Counted from the stretch's first letter, positions 10,494 to 20,955 are shown. The stretch: DNA of 64,000 bases from Jejubacter calystegiae (GCF_005671395.1 NZ_CP040428.1:3472001-3536000), one strand, 5' to 3'. Notes: a model not told the origin generated them from the sequence alone. Numbers and translations are program-made.

Positions 10494-12881
10494 ATGAAAT
10501 TCAGTGAACTCTGGTTACGCGAATGGGTGAACCCGGCGCTGGACAGCGAACAGCTGGCCGGGCAGATCACCATGGCCGGTCTGGAAGTGGACGGCGTAGA
10601 GCCGGTGGCGGGCGAATTTACCGGCGTGGTAGTCGGTGAAGTGATGGAGTGCGCACAGCATCCTAACGCTGACAAGCTGCGGGTCACTAAGGTGAACGTG
10701 GGCGGCGATCGTCTGCTGGATATCGTCTGCGGCGCCCCTAACTGCCGCAAAGGCCTGAAGGTGGCGGTGGCGACCGTGGGCGCGGTACTGCCGGGTAACT
10801 TTAAAATCAAAGCGGCGAAGCTGCGCGGCGAGCCTTCAGAAGGGATGCTCTGCTCCTTCTCTGAACTGGGGATCTCCGACGATCACAGCGGCATTATCGA
10901 ACTGCCGGCCGATGCTCCCATCGGCACCGATATCCGCGACTATCTGAAGCTGAACGACACCACCATCGAAATCAGCGTGACCCCAAACCGCGCTGACTGC
11001 CTTGGCATTATGGGCGTGGCGCGCGATGTGGCGGTGCTGAATCAGCAGCCGCTGGTCGAGCCGGAAATCGCCCCCGTCGCGGCCGCCACCGATGAGACTC
11101 TGCCGATTCAGGTGGATGCCGCCGAAGCCTGCCCGCGTTATCTTGGCCGGGTAGTCAAAGGTATCGACGTGACCGCGCCGACCCCGATGTGGATGAAAGA
11201 GAAGCTGCGCCGCTGCGGCATTCGTTCCATCGATGCGGTAGTGGACGTGACCAACTACGTGCTGCTCGAACTGGGCCAGCCGATGCATGCATTCGATAAA
11301 GACAGGATCGAAGGCGGTATTGTGGTGCGTATGGCGAAAGAGGGCGAGAAACTGACCCTGCTGGATGGTAACGAAGTTCAGCTCAATGCTGACACTCTGG
11401 TGATTGCCGACCACCAACAGGCCCTGGCTATGGGCGGTATCTTCGGTGGTGAACATTCTGGCGTGAATGGCGAAACCCGTAACGTGCTGCTGGAGAGCGC
11501 CTTCTTCAATCCGTTGGCGATTACCGGCCGCGCTCGCCGTCACGGTCTGCACACCGATGCTTCGCACCGCTATGAGCGCGGCGTGGACTACCAGCTGCAG
11601 TATAAAGCCATGGAGCGCGCCACCCGTCTGCTGACGGATATCTGCGGCGGTGAAGCGGGCCCGATTATCGACGTGACCCATGAAGCGCATCTGCCGAAGC
11701 CGTCCACTATCTGCCTGCGTCGCAGTAAGCTGGATCGCCTGATCGGTCACCCGATTCCTGACGCTCAGGTTGGCGATATCCTGCGTCATCTTGGCTGTGA
11801 GGTAACCGAAGGTGAAGGGGAGTGGCACGCGGTAGCGCCGTCCTGGCGTTTCGATATTTCAATCGAAGAGGATCTGGTGGAAGAGGTGGCCCGTATCTAT
11901 GGCTACAACAATATTCCCGATATGCCAGTCCAGGCTTCCCTCGTGATGGGCAACCATCGTGAGGCCGATCTTTCCCTGAAGCGTATGAAAGGGATGCTGG
12001 TGGACAAAGGCTACCAGGAAGTCATCACCTACAGTTTCGTCGACCCGAAAATTCAGCAGTTGCTGCATCCGGGCGAAGAGGCGCTGATGCTACCGAGCCC
12101 TATCTCCAGCGAAATGTCGGTGATGCGTCTGTCGCTGTGGACCGGCCTGCTGGGTGCGGTGGTGTATAACCAGAATCGTCAGCAGAGCCGGGTGCGTCTG
12201 TTTGAAAGCGGCCTGCGCTTTGTGCCTGATACTCAGGCAGACTTGGGGATTCGTCAGGATCTTATGCTGGCTGGCGTTATCTGCGGTAACCGCTATGAAG
12301 AGCACTGGGACCTGGCGAAAGGCAGCGTTGATTTCTACGATTTGAAAGGCGATCTGGAGTCGGTTCTGGAACTTACCGGAGATTTGTCTGAAATTGAATT
12401 CCGCGCAGAAGCTAATCCGGCCTTGCATCCTGGCCAAAGTGCTGCCATTTATTTAAAAGGCGAACGCATTGGTTTCATTGGCGTTGTCCACCCGGAGCTG
12501 GAACGTAAGCTGGATCTGAACGGCCGCACGCTGGTGTTTGAGCTGCTTCAGGAGCGGATCGCGAACCGTCGCATACCGCAGGCGCAGGAGGTTTCGCGCT
12601 TCCCGGCGAACCGTCGCGACATCGCCGTTGTGGTGTCTGAAAGCGTTCCCGCAGCAGATGTTCTCAATGAGTGTAAGAAAGTTGGCGTAAATCAGGTAGT
12701 TGGCGTAAACTTGTTTGACGTGTACCGCGGTAAGGGCGTAGCCGAAGGTGATAAGAGCCTGGCCATTAGCCTGATCCTTCAGGATACCACCCGTACACTC
12801 GAGGAAGAGGAGATTGCCGCCACCGTAGCTAAATGCGTAGCGGCATTAAAAGAGCGATTCCAGGCATCATTGAGGGATTGA
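10494..12881 (+). CDS. pheT: Phenylalanine--tRNA ligase beta subunit
   Basis: A 795-residue protein with the expected domain order. The tRNA-binding OB fold (B2) is near residues 40-150 ([10 protein letters not shown] and CGAPNCRKG). The B3/B4 editing module is in the middle. B5 follows, then a catalytic-like core, and a C-terminal ferredoxin-like anticodon-binding domain ends the protein ([15 protein letters not shown]). It edits mischarged Tyr-tRNA-Phe. It is the last aminoacyl-tRNA synthetase gene of the operon, with ihfA four bases downstream. Confidence 0.98.
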   Translation: MKFSELWLREWVNPALDSEQLAGQITMAGLEVDGVEPVAGEFTGVVVGEVMECAQHPNADKLRVTKVNVGGDRLLDIVCGAPNCRKGLKVAVATVGAVLPGNFKIKAAKLRGEPSEGMLCSFSELGISDDHSGIIELPADAPIGTDIRDYLKLNDTTIEISVTPNRADCLGIMGVARDVAVLNQQPLVEPEIAPVAAATDETLPIQVDAAEACPRYLGRVVKGIDVTAPTPMWMKEKLRRCGIRSIDAVVDVTNYVLLELGQPMHAFDKDRIEGGIVVRMAKEGEKLTLLDGNEVQLNADTLVIADHQQALAMGGIFGGEHSGVNGETRNVLLESAFFNPLAITGRARRHGLHTDASHRYERGVDYQLQYKAMERATRLLTDICGGEAGPIIDVTHEAHLPKPSTICLRRSKLDRLIGHPIPDAQVGDILRHLGCEVTEGEGEWHAVAPSWRFDISIEEDLVEEVARIYGYNNIPDMPVQASLVMGNHREADLSLKRMKGMLVDKGYQEVITYSFVDPKIQQLLHPGEEALMLPSPISSEMSVMRLSLWTGLLGAVVYNQNRQQSRVRLFESGLRFVPDTQADLGIRQDLMLAGVICGNRYEEHWDLAKGSVDFYDLKGDLESVLELTGDLSEIEFRAEANPALHPGQSAAIYLKGERIGFIGVVHPELERKLDLNGRTLVFELLQERIANRRIPQAQEVSRFPANRRDIAVVVSESVPAADVLNECKKVGVNQVVGVNLFDVYRGKGVAEGDKSLAISLILQDTTRTLEEEEIAATVAKCVAALKERFQASLRD

Positions 12882-12885
12882 ACCT

Positions 12886-13185
12886 ATGGCGCTTACAAAA
12901 GCTGAAATGTCAGAGTATCTGTTTGATAAGCTTGGGCTTAGCAAACGGGATGCCAAAGAGCTGGTGGAGCTGTTTTTCGAAGAGATCCGCCGCGCACTGG
13001 AGAACGGTGAGCAGGTGAAGCTCTCTGGCTTTGGTAATTTTGACTTGCGCGACAAGAACCAACGGCCCGGACGTAATCCGAAAACCGGTGAAGATATCCC
13101 CATTACGGCGCGCCGTGTGGTGACCTTCCGCCCCGGGCAGAAGCTTAAGAGTCGCGTCGAGAACGCAACGCCGAAAAACGACTAA
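12886..13185 (+). CDS. ihfA: Integration host factor subunit alpha
   Basis: A 99-residue HU/IHF-fold protein. It has [16 protein letters not shown] at the start, the [10 protein letters not shown] turn and the DNA-intercalating arm [14 protein letters not shown]. It pairs with IHF-beta to bend DNA. The gene starts four bases after pheT. A strong terminator follows, and this terminator marks the left edge of the Rhs island; in E. coli btuC is the next gene. Confidence 0.98.
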   Translation: MALTKAEMSEYLFDKLGLSKRDAKELVELFFEEIRRALENGEQVKLSGFGNFDLRDKNQRPGRNPKTGEDIPITARRVVTFRPGQKLKSRVENATPKND

Positions 13186-13198
13186 CTCAGTCCTGACT

Positions 13199-13223
13199 AA
13201 AAAGGCCGCACTGCGGCCTTTTT
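13199..13223 (+). terminator. Terminator after ihfA
   Basis: A 12-base perfect inverted repeat AAAAAGGCCGCA / TGCGGCCTTTTT has a one-base nominal loop and ends in Ts. It begins 13 bases past the ihfA stop. The following 238 bases to the Eag gene hold no reading frame; a GCCGCGTAC / GTACGCGGC inverted repeat is seen near 13231-13264. Confidence 0.92.
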
Positions 13224-13461
13224 CCTGCGCCGCGTACGGGTGCTCTGGCATCGGTACGCGGCGGCGGGGCTGTTCTCGCTTTCAGCTCACCGGACCTGTT
13301 CCGATGCTGCCGGATTCATGCGCCCGCTGTATGGCGCATTTGCTGTTTTTTACCCCCCGTTTTCCCGTCAGGCCCCGCGCCATCAGCCCGCAGTAGAAAA
13401 TGTTAAAAGTTTGTGGCAATCTGATGCCCTTGTTCATAACTAACAGGGACAGCCATACCTT

Positions 13462-13905
13462 ATGACTTCAGAAACAGCGCGCTGCCTGTTCAGCGAAGGG
13501 AGCGTGGCGCTTCCTGAAGGCTACCAGGATCGCACGGTCAACATTTTTCCCCCGCCCGCGGCGGGTGATGCGGCATTCAATATCTCACGCGATACTCCGG
13601 AACCCAACGAAGCACTGGCTGACTATATCGAACGCCAGCTTGGGCTGATGAAGACGCATCTTAAAGGCTGGAAAACCCTGGCGCGTGAAGCGGTCAGGCT
13701 GGGCCATGATGGGCCGCAGGGAGAATGCCTGCACGCCAGCTATCTGCGCGGCGCCGAGCGAATCTGGCAGCGTCAGGCGGTATTTTTAACCGGGCCCGAT
13801 AAGGTGCTGGTCTTTACGCTCTCGAAAAATACCGAACTGAGCGCTCAGGATGAAAAAGCCTTCAGCGAGCTGCTCGCCAGTTTTCACTCACACCCACAGA
13901 AGTAA
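13462..13905 (+). CDS. DcrB/DUF1795 family Eag-type chaperone for the Rhs effector
   Basis: A 147-residue acidic protein (MTSETARCLFSEGSVALPEGYQ) with the DUF1795 layout. It has an N-terminal strand VALPEGYQDRTVNIF, a central helix EALADYIERQLGLMK and a C-terminal strand pair ending ELLASFHSH. Eag proteins bind and shield the hydrophobic N-terminal segments of PAAR-Rhs effectors before loading on a type VI secretion spike. The next gene, 11 bases away, encodes exactly such an effector with N-terminal hydrophobic helices. The family assignment is firm from pattern and context; the role is inferred from characterised Eag proteins. Confidence 0.85.
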   Translation: MTSETARCLFSEGSVALPEGYQDRTVNIFPPPAAGDAAFNISRDTPEPNEALADYIERQLGLMKTHLKGWKTLAREAVRLGHDGPQGECLHASYLRGAERIWQRQAVFLTGPDKVLVFTLSKNTELSAQDEKAFSELLASFHSHPQK

Positions 13906-13916
13906 GGATCCCCTGA

Positions 13917-16900
13917 ATGTTTGAAGCGGCGCGCGTCGACGATCAAATCGGACACTCCCATGCCCTGGCCGGCTTGATCGGCGGCACTATCGTTGGCGGG
14001 TTACTTGCCGCGGCAGGAGGGTTCGCGTCCCGGGCGCTGCTGATAGCCGGAATGGGGGCCTCCTGCCTTGGCGTGGGTCTTCTGCTGGTTGGGGCTGCTC
14101 TGCTGGTGGGGTGGGCGTCGCTTGAACTGGGCACCTCGGCTCGTGACAGTATGGCCCAGTCCGGTGCCGACAGTCTCAGTCCGGAAGGGCCGATCGTCAC
14201 CGGCGCCCGCGACGTCTTCATCAACGATAAACCTGCCGCCATCGCCACGACCAGCATGGTGGCCTGCGGGCGCGATGGCCCCAGTATGCAGATGGCGCAG
14301 GGCTCCTCGAAGGTGATCATTAACGATATGCCTGCTTCCCGTAAGGGGGATAAAACCAACTGCGACGCGCAGGTAATGGAAGGCTCTGCGAATGTCATTA
14401 TCGGCGGGGAAGCGGTCACCACGCTGCCCATTACCCCGGAGGTCTCTGAAAACTGGTATAAAGCCTCCGATCTGACGCTGTTTTTCGCCAGTCTGGCAGG
14501 CTTTGGCGGTGCGGGTGCCGCCGCCGGTAAGCTGGCGAAGCTTATCCAGAAAATGCCGGGCATCGGCAAGCTGTCGCGCATTCTCTGCCGCGGTAGCTCG
14601 CTGCTGATTGGCGCCACGGCGGTGGGGATTGTCGCGCGTCCGGTAGAGATTATCTCCGGGCAAAAATTCCTGAGCGACGACGATGAGCTCGATTTCGTGC
14701 TGCCTTCCGCGCTGCCGGTACGCTGGCAGCGCTACTGGCGCAGCGGTAATCCCGGCGACAGCGTACTGGGCCGCGGCTGGAATCTGTTCTGGGAAACGTC
14801 GCTCGAACGCCATGAAGAGGGGCTGGTCTGGCGTTCGCCAGAAGGTGACTATATTTCGTTTCCGCTGGTGGAAAAGGGGCACCGGACCTGGTGCCAGCCG
14901 GAAAAACGCTGGCTGGAGCACCACCGGGACGGCCACTGGACGGTGTATGACATCAGCGGTGAAGTCTGGCACTATTCGGCTCTTTCTGGCGAAGGGCGCG
15001 CTACGCTGACCCATATCGCCGATCCCTGCGGTAATCGCACCGATTTTGAATGGCGCGACGACGGACGCCTACAGGCTCTGACCGACAGCGTCGGGCAGCG
15101 GGTGATTTGCCGCTATCGCGACGGACGTCTGAGCGGCGCCTGGCTGGACGATGAAATTTGTCTGGCAGGCTATGATTATGACGGCGAAGGGCAACTCATC
15201 ACGGTAACGGGCCGCGGCGGTAGCGTGCTCCGCCGCTTTGGTTGGGCTGACGGGCTGATGATCAGCCACGAAGACGGCAACGGCCTGCGCAGCGACTACC
15301 AGTGGCAGGAGATAGACTCTCTGCCCCGGGTGGTGGTTTACAGCAACAGCGCCGGTGAACGCCTGAACTTTAGCTACAACTTTGAAACCGGGGTGCGCAG
15401 CGTGGAGCGTGAAGACGGCGCGCGCGCGGCCTGGCTGGTGGACGACGATGATAACGTCGCCTGCTATACCGACTTTGACGGGCGTCAGACTCACCTGCTG
15501 TATGAACAGGGGGAACTGAACGCGGTACTGCTGCCCGGCGGCGCCATGCGTAAAAGCCAGTGGGATGACTACGGCCGTATGCTCAGTGAAACCGACGAGC
15601 TGGAGCATACCACCCTGTATCAATGGCACCGCCAGAGCGACCGGATGGCACGCATTACCGGGCCGGACGGCGCCAGCGAAAGTGCGCAGTGGGACGAACG
15701 GCTGCGGCTGATCAGCGAAACTGATGCCGCAGGCGCGATCACCCGTTATCACTATCCGAATGCTGAGACCAGCCTGCCTGAACGTATCACCGACCCGCTT
15801 GGCGGCGAAGTGCAGCTTCGCTGGAATCGCCAGGGGCTGGTTACCCAACGTACCGACTGTTCCGGCAGCGTGACCACCTTCGACTATGACCGCTTTGGGC
15901 AGCTACTGTCCTCCACCGATGCCGAAGGCAACACCACCCGCCGCGAATGGAACGCTGCCGGGCAGTTAGTCGCCATCGAACTGCCGGACGGTAGCCGTGA
16001 AACTTTGCGCTGGAACGCCCACGGTCAGATAGAGCGCTGGCGCGATGCGCTGGAAAGCGAAGTCCGGCTGCGCTGGAACGCGCTGGGGCAGCCGGTCAGT
16101 ATGACCGATCGCCTGAACCGCACCCGACGCTGGCATTACGATCCGCGCGGCAACCTGACTCGCCTGGAAAATGGCAACGGTGCCGACTACCGCTTTGAAT
16201 ACGATCCGCTGGGGCGCCCCCAGCGTGAGATCCGCCCGGATGAAACCTCGCGCCAGTTCAGCTACGACGAAGCGGGCTGGCTCAGCATGGTGCGCCATGG
16301 CGGCCAGCCGGACGCCGACGGCGAACAGCCGGTAGAGGTGCATCTCTATCGTCATGATGCTGCGGGTCAACTGATCTGGCGCGCTCACGATCATGCCGGA
16401 TTCCACTACACCCGTGACGAGCTTGGCCGGTTGATTGGGGTAGAGCGACGCCCCACTGATGCCGGTGCGGCGTTGGGCATTGAGTTCGATAGCGTGACGC
16501 TACGTTATGATAAAGCGGGGAACCTGTGCGAAGAGGCGGGTGCCGGAGGGGCGCTGGGTTACGACTATGACGTGCTCGGCAACCTCAGCGCCCTGACCCT
16601 GCCGGAAGGTCAGCAGCTAAGCTGGCTGCGCTATGGCTCCGGCCACGTCAGCGCGGTTAAATTTGGCCAGCGGCTGGTCAGTGAATTCACCCGTGACCGT
16701 CTGCACCGTGAACTGAGCCGCAGCCAGGGCGCCCGATTGCAGACCCGCGGCTACGATGCCCTTGGGCGCAGGACCCGTCAGCGTAGTCAGCTCACCGGAG
16801 AAGTCACACTGCCGGAACAGCAGCTACTGGAACGTCTGTACCGTTACAGCGGCCGCGGCGAGCTGACAAGCGTCAGCGATACGTTACGTGGCGAACTCCA

Positions 16901-18125
16901 TTTCGGGTACGATGCCGAAGGGCGGCTGCTGAAACATAACGAGCCGAGTCAGGGGCTGACGGCGCTGAAATTTAGCTATGACGACGCTGACAATCTGCTG
17001 GAGCGTGACGCCATGATGCCGCCGCAGCCGGTAAGCAATAACCGGCTGGGCCAGTGGCAAAACCTGTTCTTTCGTTATGACGCGCGTGGCAATCTGATTC
17101 AGCGCCGTCACGGTCTGCATCAGCAGCACTATAGTTACGATGCCGATAACCGACTGATTGCTGCCAGCGGCACCGGGCCGGAAGGAAAATTCACCGCCCG
17201 TTACCGCTACGATGCCCTGGGGCGCCGTATTGCGAAAGCAGTTACCACCCAGCGCGGCACGGTGGAAACCCGTTTCCTGTGGGAAGGCTGGCGTCTGCTG
17301 CAAAGCCGGGAAGGGGAGCGATGCGCCACTTATCTGTACGATCCGAACGAGACCTGGAGCCCGCTGGCGCGGGTCGATCACCCTGCTCAGGCACAGGACG
17401 GGGAATGCTACTGGTTTACTGCCGATCTTAACGGCGCGCCGCTGGAAGCCACCGACGCCGATGGCGCCGTGCGCTGGAGCGGCCAGTACGGCAGCTTTGG
17501 TGAAGTCAGCCACCAGACGGCGGAAAGCTGGGCGCTGCGGCAGGGCAAACCGACCATTAACCAGCCGCTGCGCTATGCCGGGCAGTACGCCGACAGTGAA
17601 ACCGGTCTGCACTACAACCTGTTCCGCTACTACGACCCGGGCGTGGGGCGTTTTACCACTCAGGATCCGATAGGGTTGCAGGGGGGGCTGAACCTGTATC
17701 AGTATGCGCCGAATCCGCTGGGGTGGGTGGATCCGTTGGGGTTATATAAAGGTGAAGGACAAAGAGGATTAGGTAAGTACCATGTATTCCATGAACATCG
17801 GTTAGGGCCATCAGAATATACCCTTACAGATAAAGAGCACTTTAGTCGAGCGAATGAATCAGTGCATCAGCGGTTGCAGGTCGACTCAGAGTTTAAGCGA
17901 GAGTTGCAGACAAAGTATCCCGGTGTAGTGGAGCATGTTCAACCTATGAGAAACGGGAAGTATAGAGGTTCATCACCAAAAGGTATGACTTGGCATCACG
18001 GTGATACACCAGGTTCCCTCCAACTTGCTGATTTCAACGATCACAAGAGTTATCATAAAATTTATCACCCTGATGGTACTGGTGGTCGTAATAAATGGGG
18101 TGGTGGAACTGCCTGTCGAAAATAG
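13917..18125 (+). CDS. PAAR-domain Rhs effector with C-terminal HNH-like nuclease
   Basis: A 1402-residue polymorphic toxin. Residues about 15-75 are two glycine-rich hydrophobic helices, the expected Eag-binding segment. A PAAR domain follows at about 85-170. A second hydrophobic stretch lies at about 190-245. The Rhs/YD-repeat shell fills about 255-1270. The core ends with DPIG (1250) and DPLG (1272), the autoproteolysis motif of Rhs proteins, giving a 126-residue tip from residue 1277. The tip contains GMTWHHGDTPGSLQL and DHKSYHKIYHPDGTGG, resembling HNH/Endo VII nucleases with a WHH motif. Base composition drops to AT-rich at the tip, a sign of tip exchange. No VgrG or other type VI gene is in the window, so it must load in trans. 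Confidence 0.92.
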   Translation: MFEAARVDDQIGHSHALAGLIGGTIVGGLLAAAGGFASRALLIAGMGASCLGVGLLLVGAALLVGWASLELGTSARDSMAQSGADSLSPEGPIVTGARDVFINDKPAAIATTSMVACGRDGPSMQMAQGSSKVIINDMPASRKGDKTNCDAQVMEGSANVIIGGEAVTTLPITPEVSENWYKASDLTLFFASLAGFGGAGAAAGKLAKLIQKMPGIGKLSRILCRGSSLLIGATAVGIVARPVEIISGQKFLSDDDELDFVLPSALPVRWQRYWRSGNPGDSVLGRGWNLFWETSLERHEEGLVWRSPEGDYISFPLVEKGHRTWCQPEKRWLEHHRDGHWTVYDISGEVWHYSALSGEGRATLTHIADPCGNRTDFEWRDDGRLQALTDSVGQRVICRYRDGRLSGAWLDDEICLAGYDYDGEGQLITVTGRGGSVLRRFGWADGLMISHEDGNGLRSDYQWQEIDSLPRVVVYSNSAGERLNFSYNFETGVRSVEREDGARAAWLVDDDDNVACYTDFDGRQTHLLYEQGELNAVLLPGGAMRKSQWDDYGRMLSETDELEHTTLYQWHRQSDRMARITGPDGASESAQWDERLRLISETDAAGAITRYHYPNAETSLPERITDPLGGEVQLRWNRQGLVTQRTDCSGSVTTFDYDRFGQLLSSTDAEGNTTRREWNAAGQLVAIELPDGSRETLRWNAHGQIERWRDALESEVRLRWNALGQPVSMTDRLNRTRRWHYDPRGNLTRLENGNGADYRFEYDPLGRPQREIRPDETSRQFSYDEAGWLSMVRHGGQPDADGEQPVEVHLYRHDAAGQLIWRAHDHAGFHYTRDELGRLIGVERRPTDAGAALGIEFDSVTLRYDKAGNLCEEAGAGGALGYDYDVLGNLSALTLPEGQQLSWLRYGSGHVSAVKFGQRLVSEFTRDRLHRELSRSQGARLQTRGYDALGRRTRQRSQLTGEVTLPEQQLLERLYRYSGRGELTSVSDTLRGELHFGYDAEGRLLKHNEPSQGLTALKFSYDDADNLLERDAMMPPQPVSNNRLGQWQNLFFRYDARGNLIQRRHGLHQQHYSYDADNRLIAASGTGPEGKFTARYRYDALGRRIAKAVTTQRGTVETRFLWEGWRLLQSREGERCATYLYDPNETWSPLARVDHPAQAQDGECYWFTADLNGAPLEATDADGAVRWSGQYGSFGEVSHQTAESWALRQGKPTINQPLRYAGQYADSETGLHYNLFRYYDPGVGRFTTQDPIGLQGGLNLYQYAPNPLGWVDPLGLYKGEGQRGLGKYHVFHEHRLGPSEYTLTDKEHFSRANESVHQRLQVDSEFKRELQTKYPGVVEHVQPMRNGKYRGSSPKGMTWHHGDTPGSLQLADFNDHKSYHKIYHPDGTGGRNKWGGGTACRK

Positions 18126-18132
18126 CGAGGTA

Positions 18133-18441
18133 ATGATGGTTACTTTTTTAGGTTTTAAGGAACTGCTGAATAGTTACAAAACGCTACCAGATGTAGGATG
18201 GTTGTACGTTGATGAATCATTTAATCTTGGTTCAAAAGATGACATAGTTAACGGGCGTTACTATCTTGCTGAAAATGAAGATGAGGAGATGGATTTTGAA
18301 GAAAGTTACGGAACTTTTTTAGAGTCCCCTATTTTTAAAGCAATAGTGGATAATACCTTAGATCATCACCCAGATTCTGGAGAAATTGATTTTCTAAACG
18401 CCACGCTTTATTACCTTGAAAATGATGATTTTTTAGATTAA
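18133..18441 (+). CDS. Immunity protein for the Rhs tip (DUF7716-like)
   Basis: A 102-residue acidic protein starting MMVTFLGFKELLNSYK and ending NATLYYLENDDFLD. The C-terminal pattern (acidic stretch, short helix, xALxYYLENDxF) recalls DUF7716-type immunity proteins. It begins eight bases after the rhs stop with GCGAGG upstream. A longer frame to 18001 overlaps rhs and is less likely. Position and acidity support a role neutralising the adjacent basic nuclease tip. A second ATG at 18136 could be the start. Confidence 0.75.
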   Translation: MMVTFLGFKELLNSYKTLPDVGWLYVDESFNLGSKDDIVNGRYYLAENEDEEMDFEESYGTFLESPIFKAIVDNTLDHHPDSGEIDFLNATLYYLENDDFLD

Positions 18442-18446
18442 TAATC

Positions 18447-18483
18447 AACCGGACGTGATACTGATTGTCACTTCCGGTTTTTA
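18447..18483 (+). terminator. Terminator after the first Rhs immunity gene
   Basis: The outer stem AACCGGA / TCCGGTT and inner stem GTGA / TCAC form one hairpin followed by Ts. It lies six bases after the immunity stop and closes the eag-rhs-immunity unit. Confidence 0.8.
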
Positions 18484-18558
18484 CCCATCAGCTAGTATTC
18501 TACCGGCGTCAGGTTATGGTTATTCAGGGAGCCATGAGGTTGACGATCTTTACCATCA

Positions 18559-18714
18559 CTAGACATCCGGTATCAAACCTCGCTTCCCTGGCCAGTGCAG
18601 GCTGGGGCTGCGTGAATAGAGGGGGGCGGTGATATCCCTGCGGCTCTCATGGCGGATACTGACATAGCCGACCTTGTACATATTCTGGAGTGCAACACCA
18701 TAGCCGGTAAGCAA
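18559..18714 (-). pseudogene. SymE-like toxin relic, copy a
   Basis: Read on the minus strand from a TTG at 18714, the frame gives LLTGYGVALQNMYKVGYVSI then RHESRRDITAPLYSRSPSLH, and ends early at a TAG (18559). It matches the better copy at 21395-21610, but a deletion and frame change remove the LKGDWLREAGF segment typical of SymE. Its 5' end overlaps an Rhs core fragment on the opposite strand. Confidence 0.6.
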
Positions 18715-19816
18715 TAACCGGCTTGGCCAGTGGCAAAACCTGTTCTTTCGTTATGACGCGCGCGGCAATCTGATTCAGCGTCGTCACGGTCTGCATCAGC
18801 AGCACTATAGCTACGATGCCGATAACCGACTGATTTCTGCCAGCGGCACCGGGCCGGAAGGAAAATTCACTGCCCGTTACCGCTACGATGCCCTGGGGCG
18901 CCGTATTGCGAAAACGGTCACCACCCGGTGCGGCACGGTGGAAACCCGTTTCCTGTGGGAAGGCTGGCGTCTGCTGCAAAGCCGGGAAGGGGAGCGATGC
19001 GCCACTTATCTGTACGATCCGAACGAAACCTGGAGCCCGCTGGCGCGGGTCGATCACCCTGCTCAGGCACAGGACGGGGAATGCTACTGGTTTACTGCCG
19101 ATCTTAACGGCGTGCCGCTGGAAGTCACCGACGCCGATGGCGCCGTGCGCTGGAGCGGCCAGTACGGCAGCTTTGGCGAAGTCAGCCACCAGACGGCGGA
19201 AAGCTGGGCGCTGCGGCAGGGCAAACCGACCATCAACCAGCCGCTGCGCTATGCCGGGCAGTACGCCGATAGTGAAACCGGTCTGCACTACAACCTGTTC
19301 CGCTACTACGACCCAGGCGTGGGGCGTTTTACCACTCAGGATCCGATAGGGTTAAACGGCGGGCTGAATCTGTATCAGTATGCGCCGAATCCGCTGGGGT
19401 GGGTGGATCCGTTGGGGTTGAGCTGTACTCCATCAAAGGGATTTAGTCGAAGAGACAGGATCACTAAACGTTGGGTAGAGCGCTTATCTGGTAAAAAGCC
19501 AGAAGATGTTCATGATAATTTGACAGGCAAAGGATGGCAGGTTACTCATCCTCAGTCAGGAAACCAGAATGCTATTCAGCATACAGTATATGTTAAAACA
19601 ACTAAGTCTGGATCAACATATAAACTGGACTACCATCCAGGAGGCTCTTCATCTCAACCAAATATTCATGGTAATGATTATTGGAAAGTTTATAAGGCGA
19701 ATGGTAAAGGTGCTGATGAAGTATTAGGAAGAATAGGCCACGAAGGGTTTAAAAATTACGATCTTATTAACGATTCGCCTGTCTATGTTGACGGTGTATT
19801 GATGAACGGTGGATGA
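18704..19816 (+). pseudogene. Displaced Rhs C-terminal module 2 (core fragment plus toxin tip)
   Basis: From 18704 the sequence repeats the intact rhs core from 17028 onward with few changes. It stays in frame from VSNNRLGQWQ to the DPLGL cleavage motif at 19420. A different 131-residue tip (19421-19816) replaces the HNH tip; it has GWQVTHPQSGNQNAIQHT and STYKLDYHPGGSSSQP. I do not recognise the toxin family; the His/Lys/Ser content would suit a small nuclease but that is a guess. A TAG sits immediately before the core fragment, so there is no normal start; a GTG at 18938 could in principle be used. Probably a silent reservoir tip displaced by an earlier tip exchange. Confidence 0.85.
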
Positions 19817-19817
19817 T

Positions 19818-20297
19818 ATGATTGATATTTATGCAGATATAAAAAGCTATACATCATTGGGGGATATTGAAATTAATCAATATGTTGATTGTTATTCTTC
19901 TGAGCTTCATGGAAATTTCAATGTTGTTGTGAAAGAATATACAATTCCTTTCCCTTCGAATGAGAAAATGTTCGGATATAGTTTAAATAATGGTGTAATA
20001 GTTTTTTCGACTACTGCTGATGGGAAAATTGTATCTGTGGGTTGTAATGAGGATTATAAAGGAAAATATAAAGATAAAATCTACTCAGGAATAACTATGG
20101 GGGAGTTGCTGGCTTTGACAAGTAATCAAAAAATATTAAATGGTACTATTATTGTTGATGACGACTACGGTATGGCATTGACATTGCCTTCACCCTATAA
20201 TGAAATTGCTGACTATATAAGTCATATACCACATGATTTAGAGTTAAATGAGATCTATGTTTCTGATTATTCATTCTGGGACTTGAATAGGAAATGA
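19818..20297 (+). CDS. Putative immunity protein of Rhs module 2
   Basis: A 159-residue AT-rich gene starting two bases after the stop of module 2 (MIDIYADIKSYTSLGDIEIN). The protein is acidic with no signal peptide or membrane segment. No known family was recognised. A GTG at 19809 is an alternative start. The position directly after a toxin tip and the base composition unlike the core genome support an immunity role. It could be expressed without its displaced toxin. Confidence 0.65.
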   Translation: MIDIYADIKSYTSLGDIEINQYVDCYSSELHGNFNVVVKEYTIPFPSNEKMFGYSLNNGVIVFSTTADGKIVSVGCNEDYKGKYKDKIYSGITMGELLALTSNQKILNGTIIVDDDYGMALTLPSPYNEIADYISHIPHDLELNEIYVSDYSFWDLNRK

Positions 20298-20400
20298 TTT
20301 TTGTTTTTCACTGGGGGGTAAGTAGTTTACTTTTCTGGAAGAAAATATAATGTCTATGCTTTAGCGCAATGGATTAAGAAAACTCCCGCAGAATCAGTAG

Positions 20401-20947
20401 CATCAACCAGCCGCTGCGCTATGCCGGGCAGTATGCTGATAGTGAAACAGGTCTGCACTACAACCTGTTCCGCTACTACGACCCGGGCGTGGGGCGTTTT
20501 ACCACTCAGGATCCTATAGGGCTGCAGGGCGGGCTGAACCTGTATCAGTATGCGCCGAATCCGCTGGGGTGGGTGGACCCGTTGGGGTTGGCTGCGTGTA
20601 GTCCAAATAAGAAAACAACGTATGAAGGTACGAGTCGAAGAGATGCATTTAGGCAGGCTAAGCGTGATGCAGGAATACCTAACAATCAGCAACCTTTTGA
20701 AATAAGTCGAGCTAAATTAGGCGATGGATATGGTGATTTTGTGCGTAATAAGGATGGTATTCCGATAGAAACTCGACAATATCATTTTAAAGATAGGAAT
20801 GGCTCAATAATTATTATTCAAGAGCATAGTCTGGGTCATGCGAAAGCAACACCTTTACATGGCGCAGAGCCACATTTTAATGTGAGGCCTGTGGGGAATT
20901 TAAACACAGGTGATATTTCTGGGACTCATGGTCATTACAATTTTTAG
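20401..20947 (+). pseudogene. Displaced Rhs C-terminal module 3 (short core fragment plus HNH-like tip)
   Basis: The fragment begins abruptly inside the Rhs core at [17 protein letters not shown], about 63 codons before the tip, and stays in frame through DPLGL at 20590. The 118-residue tip carries [20 protein letters not shown] and then [14 protein letters not shown] with PHFNVRP, a spacing of Glu and His residues like the HNH/Endo VII EHHH-type toxin nucleases. There is no natural start codon; only a GTG at 20489 is available. The immunity gene follows eight bases later. Confidence 0.82.
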
Positions 20948-20955
20948 GTAACAAT

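Noticed and set aside
10836-11828. 330-codon minus-strand frame inside pheT
   Set aside because: Antisense shadow of pheT; low complexity in His/Arg/Gln and no ribosome-binding site.
18647-19288. 213-codon minus-strand frame over the Rhs fragment, repeated at 16884-17612
   Set aside because: Antisense shadow of the Rhs core, present wherever the core is present. It is not the SymE-like frame.
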